A DNA stretch of 64,000 nt. Origin: Mactra quadrangularis (taxonomy: Eukaryota > Mollusca > Bivalvia > Venerida > Mactridae). Shown here in pieces: positions 12,811 to 25,200 of this stretch (positions are counted from its first letter, which is position 1; each line of letters begins with the position of its first letter). A model generated the notes under the pieces. It searched no databases. It was given only the letters and a program-made list of their open reading frames with translations, and was not told where the DNA came from. Location: NCBI GenBank assembly GCA_025267735.1, contig CM046303.1, positions 39,135,380-39,199,379 on the forward strand. The letters are read 5' to 3'. The translations under genes were made by a program, and so were the position numbers.

Positions 12811-13702
12811 TTTTAATTTTTATAGTCCGATCGGACTATGCCCTGCCAAAAAGTTATAGCCCAACCAATTTTTTATGGCCTCGGGCTTGGACTATACGTT
12901 TATTTTGTAGACTGCAAAATATTTCTTTATTTTCTCGTAATATTTGGGGTGTTTTCTAACTAGACTGACATGGTACAGGTTGGATGAATCGGTGTTAAAA
13001 TATGCATTTACTAATGAGAAGATACTAGAGCTTGATACTATGCAACATTAGTATAATTCTATTAAAAAGATATCCTAACTGCCTAAGAATGTTGAAATGA
13101 CAAGAAGCAACCAAGGGAAATGTTTTATTTCAGCAAGTACGACATATAAAAAATCTGTTAATAGCTTGATGATTCCCTCAGTATCCTACTTTCGTTTTCA
13201 ACAATGTGTATGCCGCATGTTTTAATTCATTCAGTTGAATGTTTATAACTGACAAATGATATTAGTAAGTAATTTCTTACGTTCTAAAGACAAAAGCTTG
13301 GTTCTATACTTTTGGCACAGTGACATTTGCCTGTATATCCATTTAACATATAGGAAGTTTACCATAACCATGAATATGCATTAACTTGAAATGTCTCGGC
13401 CACTAACCGATTGCATAAAAACAGATATAGCTCATTTAGGATAACTTGAGACAAATGTAGACGATATTCTAATATGTCAACAATGTATCACGTTAGCCTT
13501 AACAAGCTACAAGTCAATGTCTTAAGTTGATTATATGATTATGCTAATAGTATCTTGTGTTTACTGCACAGATGTCTGTATCAAAGTTAAGTTACTGTGC
13601 TAAAGTCTTTAACCTGAGGGTTACAGTATATAACTTGATATTACTTCATTTGGTATCAAAAATATTTTGATAAGTCTTCATGTCATATGAATTGTTTCAT
13701 AA
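12811..13702. other. No gene; 18-bp perfect palindrome
   Basis: Contains the palindrome ATAGTCCGATCGGACTAT (12822-12839) directly after the AGGTCA-rich element. The remainder is AT-rich and unrecognised. Its 12925-12975 stretch is similar, inverted, to 37980-38030, so it is also repeat-derived. Confidence 0.4.
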
Positions 13703-13706
13703 TTAA

Positions 13707-14210
13707 AGCCACTATATGAAGATATATTCATTAACAGTAGACTTAAAAACTGCTTTACAACCATGACTTTATCAAAATATAACATGCATTAAAGACACAA
13801 TTAACAATTCAAACCATTTTGCTTTCTAAATTTGAGTTCGACAAATTGTCCAATTCTTAAAAAAGTTGGGTACTTTTATAAGAGTGCACTATATTCATTT
13901 ATACGCGGATGTTTAATACACCTGATCCAAAATAGTTTTAAAGCTTAATCATGTAATTCGGAGTAAGTTTTTTCTCTAATAAGACTTCATCTTTAACATA
14001 CTGTGATCAAAACTATTGTTTCAAGTATTGACGACCAAATTCTACTTCCGATTTCAATCTACTTTAACTTTGAAATACAATAAATAACATGAAATATCTA
14101 AGCAATATTTGCATTTATTAAAAAAAATCTTGTTCAATAAAGGTGTTTGAAATAGATAAAAGTCTATTTTCTTTGCAGTAATAAACAGTGTTACTTTTGA
14201 TATAGGGGCT
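13707..14210 (+). mobile_element. TTAA-flanked MITE (piggyBac-type ends)
   Basis: Flanked by TTAA on both sides (13703-13706 and 14211-14214). Ends are AGCCACTATATGAAG and, inverted, AGCCCCTATATCAAAAG. Homologous in inverse orientation to 58067-58539. No transposase frame, so it is a non-autonomous element. Confidence 0.75.
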
Positions 14211-14496
14211 TTAAAGATAAATTGTACCAACATGTCCTTGCTTATTACCATACATGACTGTATATTCGTGTTTGAATCAGTTATCTGTACTGATGTACTG
14301 AGTCCACTGACATAATGGCAAAGCCAAGATAAAGGGTACCTCTTCAGTCTCACATATGGCAATTTTCAGACCCCATCCTAGTGCAGAATCTTTTATAGTA
14401 ATATAAATACATGTCTATTAGGCACTAATTTCCAAAAGATCTTGGATGGAACATGTAAAACAAAAAAGTTAAGTACGGTTGAATATATGTACCCAA

Positions 14497-16215
14497 GGGG
14501 CCTACGGACTCTACATGGTAATTCATATCAGCACACGAAAAATTAGAAAAATGTATATTTCTTGTAAGTAATTTGTTATTTTGTTTGATAAACATGTACT
14601 TTAAAATTTGGAAGAAAATCCACGCCCACTCTCTCATTGTCTGCAACATTAACCAAGGTAAAAAGTGCAAATACCCCAAAAATACACAGGGAATGTTAAG
14701 TTTCAATTTACATATAGAAGAGAAAAAAGAAACAAAACCGATTTTTTATATTTGAAAGTATTCGAAGATGAAGACAACACATTTAGAACAAGTTTGATAT
14801 GAATAATCATATGTTTCTTGACCCAATAAAGAAAATCATCAAATGGACATCAGGGGCTACGGACTCTACATACTGTTTTGATGGTATTTAGTATACACTC
14901 TGGGACAGGGGCGGGTACCCTCTCTTGGTTTACGAAATTACATACTTAACAAAAACCTTTAACTTTACAAAATGAACGACTCTAAAACTATAAAATAGTA
15001 ACTAGACAGTTACACTCTTTCAATTTAGATCAGGCTATGAATTCAATATAGCTACAGAAACCAAGAGGGGGGGGCTTCTCTTTCGTTTTGGACCGTCTGT
15101 CAGATTCGGGCGCCCAAGGTCGTGGGGGCTGTCTTTCTTTGTTTCCTCCTGGTGGCGCTGCTTTTACAGGCATGATTGGGAAAAAAAAAAAAGCCCAGGT
15201 TGGCTATTGGGCAACAATTACAAAACAAGCAACACAGCATTACCCCGGTATAAGTAAAGTAGGTCAGTAGGTCAATAGCTAAAAATAAATAAAAGTAGGT
15301 CATGACCCAATTCACGCACACATTTAACACCCTGAACAAGCACACACGAGCACACTCAACACACATCCCACAAAAACCACAAAAAACAAAGTAGTTAAAT
15401 GTAAATTGACCTGTGGAATGATATTCTTTTGATACAGTATTAATTTTCTGACTTTTGAAAAAATGAGCAGTAATAGGAAGAAACAATTCCATTACTTCAC
15501 ATGAGAAAACATGAAAAATGTGTGTTTCGTAGTAACATAAAATGTCAAAACAAAACAAAGTCCTGAATTTTCAACCTGTTTCTATGCATATTTCAACACA
15601 AAAATCTATCAAATAAGTTATCTTTATACATATCTAAGTTTGGGAGTAAAAAATACAAAAGAATGAATTATGTGAAAATTAACATGGGGCTACGGACTCT
15701 ACACCACACAAGTATCTTTTTCTATCACAGGTTTGTTTGGTTTTAAGTGTAATTATCCTTTAAAAATCAATTAACTTCAACTTACAAACACTACAAATAT
15801 ATATTTAAGTATCTTCTGAAATGTCTAATGTATCAGTTTGACCATTAAAAAATCTATCAGAAAATTCATAAATTACGTCAAATTTAACATTATTTTCAAC
15901 AGAATGAAGATTGTCAAGACATACAGTATTTAGATGCATAGCTAGTCAGCAAAAGTACGAAACTAAGACAATTAGAAAAGTTTTATTATTGTCCTGTATG
16001 AAAAAAAGATATAAATATAGTAGGGGCTACGGACTCTACAGGGCTACGGACAGCAATTATTTGTCTTTAGATTTTTTTTGTTCTTCTTCTGATTTAATTC
16101 CTTTCCTGCATTACCTATATGGCACAACCAAAAACAGAAAACGTAATAAAACAGCAGCTATGTTTCTTTATATTAAGTCAGCACACAGTTTAAAACAGGG
16201 GCTACGGACTCTACA
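14497..16215 (+). repeat. Five dispersed copies of an 18-mer
   Basis: GGGGCTACGGACTCTACA occurs exactly at 14853-14870, 15686-15703, 16023-16040 and 16198-16215. At 14497-14515 it has one inserted C, and a truncated copy GGGCTACGGAC follows at 16041. All share one orientation. Spacing is irregular and the surrounding sequence is not alike. No gene was recognised in this stretch. Confidence 0.85.
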
Positions 16216-16940
16216 TAAAATTTACAATGTTCAGTAGTTATTTTCCAAAAAGAAAATGCTATGCTCTAAAAACTTTCATTTGAGTTAAGTAAAAATAATT
16301 ATAAACTGTAATAGTAAAAAGGTGATACAAGTGAAATAAAGCAGTAATATAGATTTAAAGTCTGTCAAAGATGGTAACGTAAAATTCTTACTTTTGTTAC
16401 AAGGGTACATGTTTACTCTTTCATGAATATTTTCTTAAATATTGATTATATATATCTTTCGTAAAAAATACCATATACCTGTATGTCAGTCAAAGATAGA
16501 AAACACACCAAAGTAACTGTAACCAACAAGAACTTTTCAAAACAACTGATGAAAAAAGAACAAAACCTCAGTGAGACTCAAAAACAGTGTAAAAACAGGG
16601 TTTTTAGGGAATGTAATCCTAAATAATTCAAAAATGATAATAGAACATATATAAAACTATTATTATTATTATTATTATATACCGTATTTGTATAGCGCTC
16701 TTTTCATATTGAATATATGTTCAAAAGCGCTTCACAATCATATGCATAATTAGGTTAAACGAGCTAAAATAAAAACGAAAATGATAAAGATATAAAAACA
16801 TAAACTGAAAAAATAATAATAAACTAAAATTTGTGATCAATAAAGTGCTCATAGTAGTTTAAAAACAACAACAACAACAAAACAAGTGAATTTTCAATTT
16901 TAAAAAAAGTGAAAGAGAGGTAATAGATTGTTGGTAGAAC
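16216..16940. other. No gene; short microsatellites
   Basis: AT-rich, with an ATT run near 16661-16680 and an AAC run near 16866-16880. A GCGCT-type palindromic pair (TAGCGCTCTTTTC and AAAAGCGCTTC) lies near 16693-16732. Confidence 0.4.
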
Positions 16941-16941
16941 G

Positions 16942-18143
16942 GCAGCTACGTAGTCGATGAGGAATCAGGCCAAATGCCCCGAAAATCCATGATTGCAAGG
17001 TGCAAAGTTGGATTCTTCTCCAAGGCTCCCACCCAAACATCCATCAGCATCAGTGCCGCACGTCCCCCGACCATGCATTTTATAGTGATAAAGTAAAAGT
17101 GATAATAGTCATGATTCTAACATAGGCACGTGCGTTTACACTCTTTATTTAATGTGACGTCATCTATGCTTTATTATTCAACAAAATATAGCTCGTGACG
17201 GCTGTTGAAATTTTACTCCCTACGTTAAATGCGCAAAGCCCAAAATGGTGCCCGAGTTTATTAGGGTTGACTTTTACAATTTGGTTTCTATTCTATAATT
17301 AAGATTTTAATATTTTTTGTTCGGAATAAGAAACACCTATCTGTGAGAATTGTGTAAATAAATGCTATTTTCGGTCTTTGCACGGGGCGGATTTCAACTG
17401 CATGACGTTTCTGACAGTTAAAAATAGTTCTATAAATATATCGTTTTTACGGATGTATTTTACAATGTTAGAATCGAAATAACTTACAGTTGTCTACACC
17501 CTGCTGTCCAATAAAATACAGGCACTCGCTTGACGCGCCCATCAAATCACTTGTGCTAAAGCACTCGTGATTCAATCATACGCGCATCACAACTCGCGCC
17601 CACACCTTATTAGACAACAAAACACAGACAACCGTAAGTTATTTCTTAATTAGAGTATGAGAAAAGGCAGCCACCGACCAATAGGGAATCCAGCCAGATG
17701 CCCTGAAAAATCCATGATTGCAAGGTGCAAAGTTGGATTCCAATCCAAGGATCCCTCCGGAACATCCATCAGCGTCAGCGCCTAAATTGGTTATATAAGG
17801 TTTAATCTTCAATGTAATGAGTATATAATCGGTGGAAAGGCAACCCCTAGCCAATGGGGAATCTGGCCAGATGCCCTAGAAAATCCAATATTGCAAGGTG
17901 CAAAGTCGGATTCCAATCCAAGGATCCTGCCAGAACATCCATCAGCATCAGTGCCGCACGTCCCCCGACCATGCATTTTATAGTGATAAAGTAAAAGTGA
18001 TAATAGTTAAGATTAGAGTATGAGAGAAGGCAGCCACCGACCAATAGGGAATCCAGCCAGATGCCTTGAAAAATCCATGATTGCAAGGTGCAAAGTCGGA
18101 TTCCAATCCAAGGATCCCTCCGGAACATCCATCAGCGTCAGCT
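16942..18143 (-). repeat. Four copies of a 110-165 bp unit with a shared frame
   Basis: Units at 16942-17108, 17668-17780, 17837-18008 and 18029-18143 share ATTGCAAGGTGCAAAGT and CATCCATCAGC. Units 1 and 3 share a longer right side, units 2 and 4 a longer left side, suggesting duplication of a two-unit block. On the minus strand all read roughly LMDVxxGSLDWNPTLHLAI, then xDFxGHLAxFPIG. Protein family not recognised. Confidence 0.7.
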
Positions 18144-18727
18144 ATACATCACCAGAAAGCTCTCAAGATAACGTGTTGGAAAAAAATACTCTTCATTTAA
18201 TTTAAACTTAACTTTTCAGAATATTTCAATGTAACATTGGCAAAATCAAAAGGTCCCATTTATCTTGGCTTAGCCGATAAGTATACAATGTTAGTGATAA
18301 GGGATGTAATATAACTATAGCTGTTGTCTCATTATCAATGCCATCAAATTATAAGCATTTTAATCTATTATTATAAATTATATGTTACTTATATTAACAT
18401 CTTAACTACTGATTTATGGTGGCAATACTACCTGACTATGACATCACATGCTACAGTTTCAAGTAAAAAACATCAGAAAAAATCAGCCTTATTTAAAAAA
18501 AGTTTAAAAAAGCTGTTAATGTATTACCATTAAAATTAATGAAAAAACAACAACAACATATTGTAACAAATTGATGTTTAATCCATGCTTGAGATCATGG
18601 CTTTACTTTGGCAGTCAACACTGAAACACTAATAAAGAAACCCGCCAATATAAGGATACCCTAAAATGTCAATATATGCACCCACAGAAATAAAGATGTT
18701 TACTGTACATGTAGTTTAACATAACAC

Positions 18728-18976
18728 AGAGTTCAACACTAACAGTGTCCCAGGATTCTAAGGATCCCAAAATCTAAGGAGGATTCCCAGTGATTCTTAG
18801 CTAGGGATTCATTAGGATGGCTTAAAATTGCCATGAATTGCTTATCACAAATAGTGACTAAAATATGTGTGTCTATTATATTGTCTTTTATTGGAGGAAT
18901 CCCTAATGTGCAGGAGAAATCCCTGAGCTAGGGACTCTTTTGTTATCCCTGGTTAAGTCAGTTAGTGTCAAACCCT
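18728..18976. mobile_element. Possible fold-back MITE
   Basis: The left end GTTCAACACTAACAGTG and right end (inverse GTTTGACACTAACTGAC) form imperfect inverted repeats, with inner AGGATTC / GGATTCC words also mirrored. It ends about 50 bp before the first visible mannosidase exon. Confidence 0.4.
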
Positions 18977-19026
18977 GTAACATTATCACTCTCAAGTTAC
19001 ATAATGTTTTTATTTATATATTTTAG

Positions 19027-19200
19027 CTAGAAACAATATACAGAATGCTGGTGTACAGTATATATTAGATTCTGTCATTCCGGAACTATTAAATGATCCT
19101 AGTAAAAGATTTATATATGTAGAGATAGCATTCTTTGCTAGATGGTGGAGAGAACAAGATGATAGCATGAGACATATTGTAAAAGGTCTAGTTAATTCTG
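19027..19200 (+). CDS. MAN2B1: alpha-mannosidase exon (first visible)
   Basis: Encodes [16 protein letters not shown], then [17 protein letters not shown], typical of the GH38 barrel just after the N-terminal zinc-binding segment. The acceptor is the AG at 19025-19026 (phase 2 entry). A second AG at 19029-19030 would also preserve the frame with a different upstream exon end. The donor is GTGAGT at 19201, leaving phase 1. The preceding exon, which must carry the HxHDD-type motif, is not found in the 19 kb upstream. Confidence 0.93.
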
Positions 19201-22200
19201 GTGAGTAATAAATAGAATAAAAATTAAAAAAGTGTTTAAAATTTGGTTGAGAATATGTTTGTCTATGGTTCTATACATTAAGCTTTTGGTGGTCATCCTA
19301 TTTAGGTACAAATTTATATGAAAGAAAACTTGCAGCTTCTATTTCTTTTTTTCATGTAAGGTCAGGAGTCTTCATAGGCTGTTATGTTGACCTAAATTAA
19401 GGAATGAGGCAGTCGTCAGGTTACCAATTTTAAAATATAAAAAATGTATAAAAGGCCCCATATGGAGCTTGTAATTATGTACAGGGGTTAAACTTAGGTA
19501 CAGGGCTGTGACTGGGCTGTGAGGCTTTAAGATTGGCTAGAGCAGTCCTAAACCCTTTTAGATAGGATTGTGACAGTGACTGGCAGCTGGTTCCACTTAC
19601 AAAGGGTGGGCGGGTTGAAGGAACTGTTATGGACTGTAGATGCTGCTGTGGTCTGCTGTAACCTTGACCTTCCTCTGGTTCTGGTGTCACTTTGTTGAGC
19701 ATAGGTCCAGGGTCTATGTCTACAGCTAAATCAAGTTTAGATCAATCTATGGATTTTAATATTCCAGCCAAAGGATAAAAATGGGATTCAAAGTAGTATT
19801 TTTGTGTCAAAACCCCTGCTTAAGAAACAGTTTGGTTATACTATCTTGGGATAAATTCAGAATTGATCAATATTTTGTTCTAGCAAAGTGTATGCTTTAT
19901 TTGATCTTGATGTATTATTTAATGATACTCCTTATTGTTAACTTGAAACAAAACAGAATTAGAATTTAATAAAAAAACTGAATTTATCTAGTGAGATCTT
20001 GTGAGTAGTCTTTCTTTTTTATACTAATTGTTGTTCACTCTAGTTTGTTCCTGTGAAAGTTAATTTTAAAGACTTTAGAAAGTAACTGGTATGATGAACA
20101 AGTCAATTTAGAATTATGCTATTCAAAAAGTGATAATAAAAACAAATGTTGAAAGCCAGTGCAATAAGTCAAGTCTAGAATTGTAGGAGATGTATATGAT
20201 GGTAATACTATTGTAGTGTAATTAGGGCTGTCACTATACGCCAGAAGTGTATTACGGTATATTGCGATGTGCTAGAACCATATCGCAATAAGTATGTTGT
20301 AGGATTTTGTAGGGAAACGGCTGTAGCAGACTGGAGAAAAACTGGGCATTTTTAAAGTTATTAAAATAAAAAATAGTGCTAAATACCTGTATGTTAAATT
20401 CATACCACGGTACGTTTTGCTGCAGCTGCATATTGTAATATACAGTAAAACTTGGATATAAAATACTCGGTTATAACATACATTCGGTTACAACATACCA
20501 TTTTTTCTGGCCCGTTTTTCATTCTGATATATAACATACTTAGTATGCTATATGGATATAACATACCTCGGTTATAACATACCTTTTTTCTATGGCCCAG
20601 CGAGTATGTTATATCCGAGTTTTACTGTACCGGTATACTGGTATATCATGACAGCCCTAAGTGTAATGTATTATTTATATATTATCAGGACGTTTAGAGT
20701 TTATACTAGGTGGTTGGTGTATGAATGATGAAGCATCAACACATTATAATGCTATCATAGATCAACATGCTCTAGGGTTTGAATTCTTACGTCAAAACTT
20801 TGGCGAATGTGGCAGACCAAGGATAGGGTGGCAGATTGATCCATTTGGTCATTCTAGAGAACAGGCTTCTCTATTTGCTCAGGTAATTGTTTTATAGACA
20901 GACTAGGAACAGAACAGAAAATTTGTCAATCTCAATTGGTCTAAATATGTTTCAGAGCTGATTTAGAATGAACATAAAGTCTCCATATTACAGATTTTGC
21001 CTTCAACCTGTTACAAACTGTATACCAAGAAACTTCCATGTACACAATATTTTTAAATCTTTTTAAATGACTGGCATTTACTCAACTGAAAATATTTGAA
21101 TAATAACATCCAGTGCAAAAATAGCAAAATTGTAATCTGGACAGGTTTTGGTATGAAATTTAAATCCAGTCTAAAAATTAAAAACTGGATTTCAAAACTG
21201 TTAAACCAGCTCTTCCCTGATCCCTGACTACAAGTAAGTTACCAAAACTTACCAGGAGACATTTTAAAGTTAAATACATGCAGTTTAACCTTTCTATTAG
21301 ATTTGAATGAATACATAAACATTCATTATGTATGTAAGATGCATTACTTAGATAATATAAATTGTATTTTCCTTTTAAATGAAACAATAATCCATTTTAG
21401 TACAGAGTAGTTGATTGTATAAATGATATTGGTAAAGTGATGATGTACCTTAAGGTCATGTTCATTTATTGTATTCAATACTTTTGATAGACTGTGCCAT
21501 CCATAACTACTTATACAATTGTAAAAAGCTGGGTTTTCATTAACAAGATAATATTTTATTTTAGATATCTTAACAAGTTTATAAAGATATGATAGATTGT
21601 AATATTTAAAAGGGGAGAAATGATACTTCATAAAATTGTAATGGTTATACTTGTACATGTATATAAAAATATGCTTTTTATTTCTCGAGTGTTGGTAAAT
21701 ATTTAACATTATGTTTTCTCTTCAAAGCCTTTCAGGCCAAACATAAATTATTTATTTTCTATTATCATTTCAAGAAAATAACAAACTCATAAATAGGTAT
21801 GCCCGGACAGGTACGGTTTATTTCATTCAATTCTGATACATTTAATTCAAATAGCACTTTCGCACTTGAACAATGGCTCCTGAAAAAAACTATTGCGGCT
21901 ATAACATCGGCATCAATGTCCTATTACATTTAGTGTGGAGATCAATTTCTCCGTAAAAAAGTGTCCAGAACCACTATTCCCTTTCATGAAAACACAATCA
22001 TACCAATTTCACTTAAGCATTAAAATGACTGTACAAAAAGTCATATCTGCAAAAGATAAAGAACATGATAATTTCATTTCTGAACGTATAATACTGAAAG
22101 AAAGAGAGAGGGTGGATCCCTCTCACAAAAACAAAATCATAAGTATATAACTCATCCATTTTCACGTGACTATACAAAAAGTCAAATCTGCAAAAGATAT

Positions 22201-25200
22201 AAAGCATGATTACTTAATTTCAAAGACATTTCAGATACAACTAAAAAGGAAGAGGGTGGGAGGGTGGGTAGTACGATAAAAGTATTTAACGATGTTTCCT
22301 TTGTCCTGTCCGAAGCTCGAATGAGTTTTCAAAACTCAGTACGTTCAAACCTACTTAATATGGCACGTGAAAAACGTGCTAAACGCTCCAATGAACATCT
22401 TTACATTCAGCCAATAATAAATACATTTATGTTTTCTCTTCAAAGCCTTTCAGGCCAAACATAAATTATTTATTTTCTATTATCATTTCAAGAAAATAAC
22501 AAACTCATAAATAGGTATGCCCGGACAGGTACGGTTTATATCCTCGACCCAAAAAGAACGGGTATATATTCAAGTATTAGTCCACCCTCACTTTTCAATA
22601 GTCTGGTAATATGCAAGAAAAAATTGATGGAAAGCAACAAAGAGCACATTTGAGACAAGCGTTCCTGACAATAAATGATCCAAGACCTCAAGAAAGATTG
22701 ATACAAAGCGTCACATACAGCCGAATAGTGGTTGCATGATGTGTATATACATCTAAAGAAAAAATAATGATATATGCGGCAAAGAGCCCAATAATTCTAT
22801 AGCTTTGTGTCATAAATTGAAATATAATTCAGAACGTGTAAAACGTCTCTGTTTGAGAGGTAAAGTTAAAAAAAATCATTTTCAGTATTAATTTCTTTTT
22901 ATAAACTGTTTAAAAATATTACTTTTTGGTTGCTATTCAATTAAAGCTACTTAACAATATCATATAAACTATGCACTAAAATATATAATGTATAATTAAA
23001 TGATAATTATCAAGGCATGGTCTGATAATCCTCCTTCGTGTGTCATTTAAGCGTCAATGGTTTAGACCGTCCCAAATATTCTATGATTTGATGGTAACGA
23101 ACCTTTTTGTACAAAATGAAACTCACGTGTGATAATACTTAAATCTAAATCACAGTTTAGGGAGAAGATATTTAACAATTTTATTCAAGAAACTCATTCT
23201 TAGTATAAAACAAATGCTTAAGCGCATAAATGATATAGTTACAAAAACACACCAGATACATTGTATAATAAATCATCAAAATTCACTAACTAGAAGTCAC
23301 TGTCTAGATGATCACAGAAAAGTACACGTTTTAGCCTAATATGTTTCATGGTGGCTCTCATGAATATATGTGCCGTGCCAATGATACCCAAATTGTTCCG
23401 CGTGCTCAGACAAATTCAAAACTCATTCCATATAAGAGCGTAGACTTCAGTCTGCGTTCAAATAGACGATTGCTTTGAAAAGAAATATAAAATATAACAA
23501 CAATATCTAATTATATGTCCATTTATCCAGGAAAACGTATTATTGCATGAAACTGCATGTCTTAAAAAATTATCGCATTTAAATTTTGAGATGCAAAGAT
23601 ATAGATCTTAAAACTTCAATGGATTGTATCACATACTCATCTTTAGCGATATCGGATTTCAGATTGGATATCCATCATCCATTATTAATACCGCTTTTAA
23701 CAACAGCCATAGCTTCTAATAATGTTCTTAAAAATGAATATTTCAAAATATATATTCAGTAGTACTATAAAGAATTTTGGCATACAATAAATTATAATGT
23801 TAATATCTAAATGGACAAGTTACCGTTCTTGTTTTACATATGATTACGAACTCACATTAACACATCTAGGCAGCCTAAATAATCAAAGTTCTTACGATAT
23901 TTTAAACAATACAATACAGTAGGATTAACGACGAAATACGGTGATAAGGCTTTTGACGATTAAGACCCCTGGTCAATTCTGTTAGACGCAGTGAAAAACT
24001 TTATATGTTAATCCTGAGAAAAAAACAGAGGTCTCCTCTTTAATTCTAACTACTTAAATGTATCTTAAATTCAAGCGAAACTTAGAAAACAAATTGTCAA
24101 GAACATAGCGTCATTCAAACTTAATTTGAAACCATATTTAGTCTCTATATTTTATAAATTTTCAACAATAAAATGCAAAATCTGATTAATAGATAAAGAG
24201 TTCAATTTCAAAATCTAAAAATTGTCGACAATTATCCTCAACAAGTGTGAAGTACACTTCTTTGCCAATACCAGACAAAAACTGCAACAAAAACATTTTA
24301 GATTCTAATATGATGTCTACAAGTGTGAATGTCTTTTCCTGAACAAGATACAAACAGTCACAAAAAATATCAATATCTCACATTATCTAAAAAAAAAAAA
24401 GTGAAACATACTTCTTTGCCTGTATAAGATACAGACAAATTTTTTTGTCTCACATAATCTCAAAAAGTGTGAAGCATTTCTTATATTAGTATCTCATAAC
24501 CTAAACAAGTGTAAAGCACACTTCTTTGCTTGAACTAGATACAGACAGTCACAAAAATATCAATACATTTATTTCATATAATCTCAACAAGTGTGAAGCA
24601 CACTTCTTTGCCTGAACATAATAAAGACAGTCACAAAACTATTATTATCTCATTTTATATCAAGTGTGAAGCACGTTTGTTTGCCTGTGTAAGATACAGA
24701 CGTTTTCAAAAATAGCATTACAAGAATCTCATATAATCTCAACAAGTATGAAGCACACTTCTATGCCTGAACAAGATAAAGACAGTCTCAAAAAATATTA
24801 TTATCGCATAAAATCTCAACGAGTGAAGCACACTTATTTACCTGTACAAGATAGTCAGTCATAAAAAATATTAATATATCATATGAAACAACAATTGTGA
24901 AGCACACTTCTTTGCCTATATAATATGCATACAGTTTCAAAAATACAAGTATAAATACATGTAAATGAATTTCATATAATCTCAACAAGTGTGAAGCACA
25001 CTTATTTGCCTGCACAAAATACAGACAGTCACAAAAATTCCATAAATTTATCTCATATAATCTCAACAAGTGTGAAGCACACTTCTTTGCCTGTACAAGA
25101 TACAGACAGTCACAAAAATTCCATAAATTTATCTCATATAATCTCAACAAGTGTGAAGCACACTTCTTTGCCTGTACAAGATACAGACAGTCACAAAAAT

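Noticed and set aside
15100..15558. 152-codon minus-strand ORF
   Set aside because: Cys/Phe-rich low-complexity translation, no recognisable domain or repeat partner, no splice context.
21344..21709. 121-codon minus-strand ORF
   Set aside because: Composition dominated by Tyr, Asn, Lys and Ile as expected from AT-rich noncoding DNA. No motif.
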